Below are positions 60,340-64,000 of a stretch of 64,000 bases of DNA, one piece after another. A program made the position numbers and the translations under genes. Every line of letters begins with the position of its first letter. Position 1 is the first letter of the stretch. Source of the DNA: Isoetes taiwanensis (Eukaryota > Streptophyta > Lycopodiopsida > Isoetales > Isoetaceae); NCBI GenBank assembly GCA_021234155.1, contig JAJEKV010000020.1:18591018-18655017 (forward strand), read 5' to 3'. The notes beneath the pieces were generated by a model that saw nothing but the letters and a program-made list of their open reading frames with translations, was not told where the DNA came from and made no database searches.

Positions 60340-61190
60340 TCCAAAAACTAAGTTGTGCCTTGCTTTTCTGACGCTTGATTTGAAGGAGGGACGACATGGC
60401 TAATCTAATACTGAAGCACTCAATGACAAACGCTTAAATCGTCCGTGTTCTTCTACAAAATAACTCTCTCCATAAAAAACTTCCATGCATGTTGGTCCTG
60501 TTCCAAGAATATAACTACAGAACATCTTTTCAACCTGTGCGTCTCTCCACCGGAGTATGCTCCTGTGACGGGGCTCGAAGGCTTAACGAAAGATAAAGTG
60601 CTTCATAACTGGTGCGTTGAATCAAGTGATGCAGACCAACGCCAGGGCAATCCCAAAAAACCATTCGATTGCGCAAATGTTAAGCAAGACCTCACCTTAA
60701 TGTAGCTCGTCTTCGTATAAAATTCAATCACCATGCGTCCACGACTTCCGCCGTATCAATAGCATCTTGCATAACAATGTATACCGCCATATTCTTTTCT
60801 CCAGAATCACAGAAACTTTCCGCCTCAAAATATCCTGCATAAGTGATCTTTTCGGCAGCTTACAAATTGTCAAGCCTTCCACATCTTCGGATAACTGATA
60901 AAAAGACCAAAAAGGGACAAAAGTGGGTCACCGGAAAGAGTTTACGAAGAAAGAAAAAAGGGAAAAGGATATAGGCATTGACGCCGCAGGTGGAGCGTAG
61001 CCTAATAGTCCTCGGGTGCGCTCCTACTTCCGTCAGGACTAAAATGTGCGGCTGCTTCGGAAAATAAGCGGATTTAAATACGGCGTGGAATCCGAATGAG
61101 TTATGTCTGTGTATGAGTGGGGAAATGTCAACAACTTTCCTCCTAATTTGCATATATAAGCCGACTTTCACAATCATTTGGGCTTGGATT
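60340..61190 (-). promoter_or_regulatory. 5' region of the bromodomain gene
   Basis: Likely holds the 5' UTR, a possible first intron (donor GTGAGG at 60695, acceptor TTAG before 60399) and the promoter. An out-of-frame ATG at 60397 precedes the annotated start if no upstream exon is used. No TATA box could be assigned with confidence. The 105-codon minus frame 61177-60860 has no protein character. Confidence 0.4.
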
Positions 61191-61199
61191 TCGGGGTTT

Positions 61200-61690
61200 C
61201 AGACTCGTGGAATAGGGGGTATTAGACTTGTGGTTTTGGTGCGCACGATTATTCCACAAGTCGAATACCCTTAATTTTGGGTTGATATTAGGCAAGTCAA
61301 ATACCTCCAAAATGGGAAATCTTATTTGTTGGAACTGTTATCCCAATAAAAAAAAAGAATAGGGGTATTAGACTCGTCTAAACTCACACCTGCATTACAC
61401 AAGTCGAATACCCAGGGGTATTAGGCTCGTCTAAGCTAACGTATGTATGGTAAAAGTCGAATACCCCCTTGGTTATCCCACAAGTCGAATACCCCCCCAC
61501 CCCCTTATAACCCCCGGGGGGGGTAATAGGCTCGTCTAAACTAACTTATGTATTGTGCAAGTCCAATACCCCCTTTGGTTATCCCACAAGTCGAATATCC
61601 CCTTTTTTTTTTCAAGAATTCCAGTATACAAGTATTAGGCTTTTTTAAATCATAGATGTATTGCACAATAAGTCGAATAAGTGTCAAGGT
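61200..61690 (+). repeat. Minisatellite, GTATTAG-CTCGTCTAA / CAAGTCGAATACCCC
   Basis: At least four imperfect units: GGGGTATTAGGCTCGTCTAA, ACTAACTTATGTATTG-type spacer, then CAAGTCGAATACCCC. GGGTATTAG/GACT and AGTC/GAATACCC are partly complementary, so each unit could fold. G/C homopolymer runs occur near 61490-61515. It lies about 0.5 kb upstream of the possible first exon of the bromodomain gene. Confidence 0.8.
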
Positions 61691-61879
61691 TCGGTGTTAC
61701 TACGTAGGATTCATATTCGATTCTAAAGTTTTAGATTTAAATTTAGTAAGCAAATACATTATGAGGCATAGATTATTTTTACTTCTACTTTCGTTAAAGC
61801 ATCAAGATTGCAAATAACTCCCAACGTATTATGCTTCATGTTTTCCAAAGTAACTAATTCTTTTGAATATCTATCTATA

Positions 61880-64000
61880 CTAGTAATGGTGCCCGGCGTT
61901 GCCGGGCTTTAGCAAATATGGATTTTGGTTCTTCGTTTTGTTTAGTGGAGGTTGTTGTTGAAGTTGGGGTTTTTTTAACCTAAGAAGCCTAATACCTTAT
62001 ACAACGGCCATTTTTGATACAAATGTTCATATTTGAATGTTGGAAATGGATGAGTGTAGCTATCCTATTGTTTGCACTTCAAATTGGTCAAGATGGCTAC
62101 TTTATAAAAGCTGTATTTTGAGAATAAGGTGATCTACGCTAATTGTTGGGAAATGGCTATTTCACTAAAATCTAGGTGGAGAAATGTGTAATGCGATAAA
62201 AGTACCATTAGTACGTAATTTGCATGAAAAGTTATTGAAATAATATATTTGCTAGTGGCTTTATCAATATGTATGGGAAATGACTTTGATTTGCTTGCTA
62301 CAATTTGAAAACAGTTGAATTAAATCTATCTTTCTTATTTTTTTCTTTCCCTTGTAATTGATGTAAAATGTTTGTGACACTGTGCAAGTGACTGTAAAAA
62401 AGCCTTAGATTTAAGATGCTTACATAAAAATACTATCTCTCTATCAATCTATACGATGAGAAGAGGTTCACCTGCCAAAAACCCAAACATAAGCAACACC
62501 ATCAAGCACCATATAACTTGTCGTTAAATAGCCAATGGCAACCTTGAATTATATAAGGCTCAATTAAAGTTCAAAAAATAAATGTGAGTGATGATGCAGT
62601 TCAAAATGTTTCGATGTATTAGGCCTACACATTCTTACAGGAAAGCACATGGATAATTTATTGATCTAAGATCTTAATTTACTGCAAATGGCATCATTCA
62701 TATCGAATGGAAACAAATGTAAATCTTTTCTATTATGCAATGTACATGGAAATTATGTAAGTAGATGTCAGAACCTGTCATCTATAATTTGCAGATCAAT
62801 ATTCTACAACTTATATGTATTGTTAAAGCCACTGCCAGAAAGCTCAAGAGATACCCATTTGCACTGTGCATGGTTCCAAAGTTGCAGAGAAAACTGCTGG
62901 TAGAAAATGCAATGGATATGCATCCATACTTTTGAATTGCAAACATAAAGCCTAGCTACTAAAGCTCTAATGCTCCTTGGCGACTACAAAATATTTCCAA
63001 GGCACTATCACTAGGACCAGAATATAGAATATGGCATCCTCATAGTAGATCATGAAACAATGCAAACGTTTCCAATGGAAGCTGCAAGAGCCATTAGTAT
63101 AGTTCCATCCAGTATGTGGGAAACATTTCTAATACACTTGACTACTTACTACCAAGACCAAGAATAATATCTTGTTTGGTTGGTCCAACAATCATTTCGC
63201 TGTCAACAATTCCATCACATAAAGCATCCAACAGGGTTGCTCGCCTTCCAGTAGGCCATAAAGCATCTCATTTGCAAATACTGTTTCAGGACATATATAG
63301 ACCAAGGATCTAAATCACATAATAATCTCCTCTACACTTGCCTATACACATATCATATGGGGGACTGTTGTTTGAAGGTGTGTCTGCAGATCTGCTATAC
63401 TTATAGCCCAACGTCCCTCATTATAAAATCAATCGCATTTAATCCCTCTTTAATCTCCCTGACTGGAGGAGGAGCTGAAAGTGCCTATAGATCGAGTCCC
63501 CTGCTTTCCCACAACCAATACGAAGCTTCCTCATATACACCATGCTGATTCACCAAAGAGGAAGCTTGTTGGCATCTTAAATTCTCCTGCCAATTGAAAA
63601 GGATGTATAATCAATAATCAAGTTGACTATGCAACACGTCCCACAAAGATTTAAAGCTAATGCTCACACAAAGTATTACCATTTAAAGCCGAGAGATTTT
63701 GCACTTCAGCCTTCGCTACTTGAGCATCTGACATATTTATACCATAACTCTTGCCAATTCTTTCTTTTTTAACTCTGAACCACATGACATGAAGTGTCAT
63801 GAAGGAATGTGCAATTTCTGAAGCTAAATTAATAAGTTTTCAAGCTAGGACCTAAAAGAGAACAACTTGCTTTTTCTCTGAAGACAATAAAGCATGTCTT
63901 CTTTGGAAAAAGATAATATTTTAGATGTGCATATCTTCTGAAATATGCAGCTCTTATAACAGTGTTCATTACATCTTAATAAATGGGATCCATCATCTAA
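61880..64000 (-). mobile_element. Helitron 3' end and interior, minus strand, extends to or past window end
   Basis: Reverse complement: GCTAAAGCCCGGCAACGCCG then GGCACCATTACTAG, ending at 61880, followed by host TATAGATAG. Hairpin 61907-61891. It is nearly identical to the end of the Helitron at 36075 (GCTAAAGCCCGGCAACGCCG, GGCTTCATTACTAG), so the two are one family. The TC start was not found before 64000. The interior is AT-rich with no Rep/helicase motif or other gene seen. Confidence 0.8.

Noticed and set aside
60860-61177. 105-codon minus-strand frame as first exon of the bromodomain gene
   Set aside because: Composition is unlike the downstream protein and no in-phase splice site was found.

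Overview
This is a transposon-dominated stretch of a land-plant nuclear genome. The evidence is: Ty3/gypsy elements primed by plant initiator tRNA-Met, Helitrons with plant-type 3' ends, a 5'-truncated LINE, tRNA-headed repeats, and a spliced bromodomain gene with GT-AG introns. The species cannot be fixed from sequence alone. No rRNA gene, functional tRNA gene or CRISPR array was seen.

Layout. 1-9541 is a decayed Ty3/gypsy element (family A) on the minus strand: one 1.6 kb LTR, an initiator-Met primer site, about 4.5 kb of unusual extra open frames, then gag and pol running off the left edge. One of the extra frames is a frame-broken histone H3. 10.2-16.7 kb holds pieces of a second gypsy family (B) in both orientations and an unidentified Cys/His-rich exon. 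12.5-21.6 kb is bounded by a 0.65 kb inverted repeat and contains LINE ends, including a LINE reverse-transcriptase fragment. 22.5-24.0 kb is minisatellite.

24242-37520 is a second family A element, plus strand, with a perfect 5-bp target duplication (GAGGA). Its 5' half is deleted: the LTR joins directly to the protease/RT region. A 7.1 kb non-autonomous Helitron (28983-36075) is inserted in its 3' LTR, and the undisturbed sister LTR supplies the empty site. 37.5-44.9 kb is gene-poor and includes a palindrome-rich GCGTACGCG block and another Helitron 3' end. 44928-49204 is a very young non-coding LTR element with nearly identical 447-bp LTRs, a CGGCT target duplication and a tRNA-Asp-like primer site. 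49.7-52.3 kb holds duplicated AT-rich repeats, two tRNA-like (SINE) heads and a second GCGTACGCG block.

Only two convincing spliced protein genes are present, both on the minus strand. 53532-52440 encodes a 310-residue protein with a Cys/His DNA-binding-like motif, resembling the N-terminal part of a transposase. 60339-55631 encodes about 1,077 residues with a bromodomain followed by a PEHE-like domain, a likely chromatin acetylation-complex subunit. Upstream of it lie a 61.2-61.7 kb minisatellite and a further Helitron end at 61880.

The most interesting observation is the histone H3 sequence, plus further unknown frames, lying between the primer-binding site and gag of a Ty3/gypsy element.
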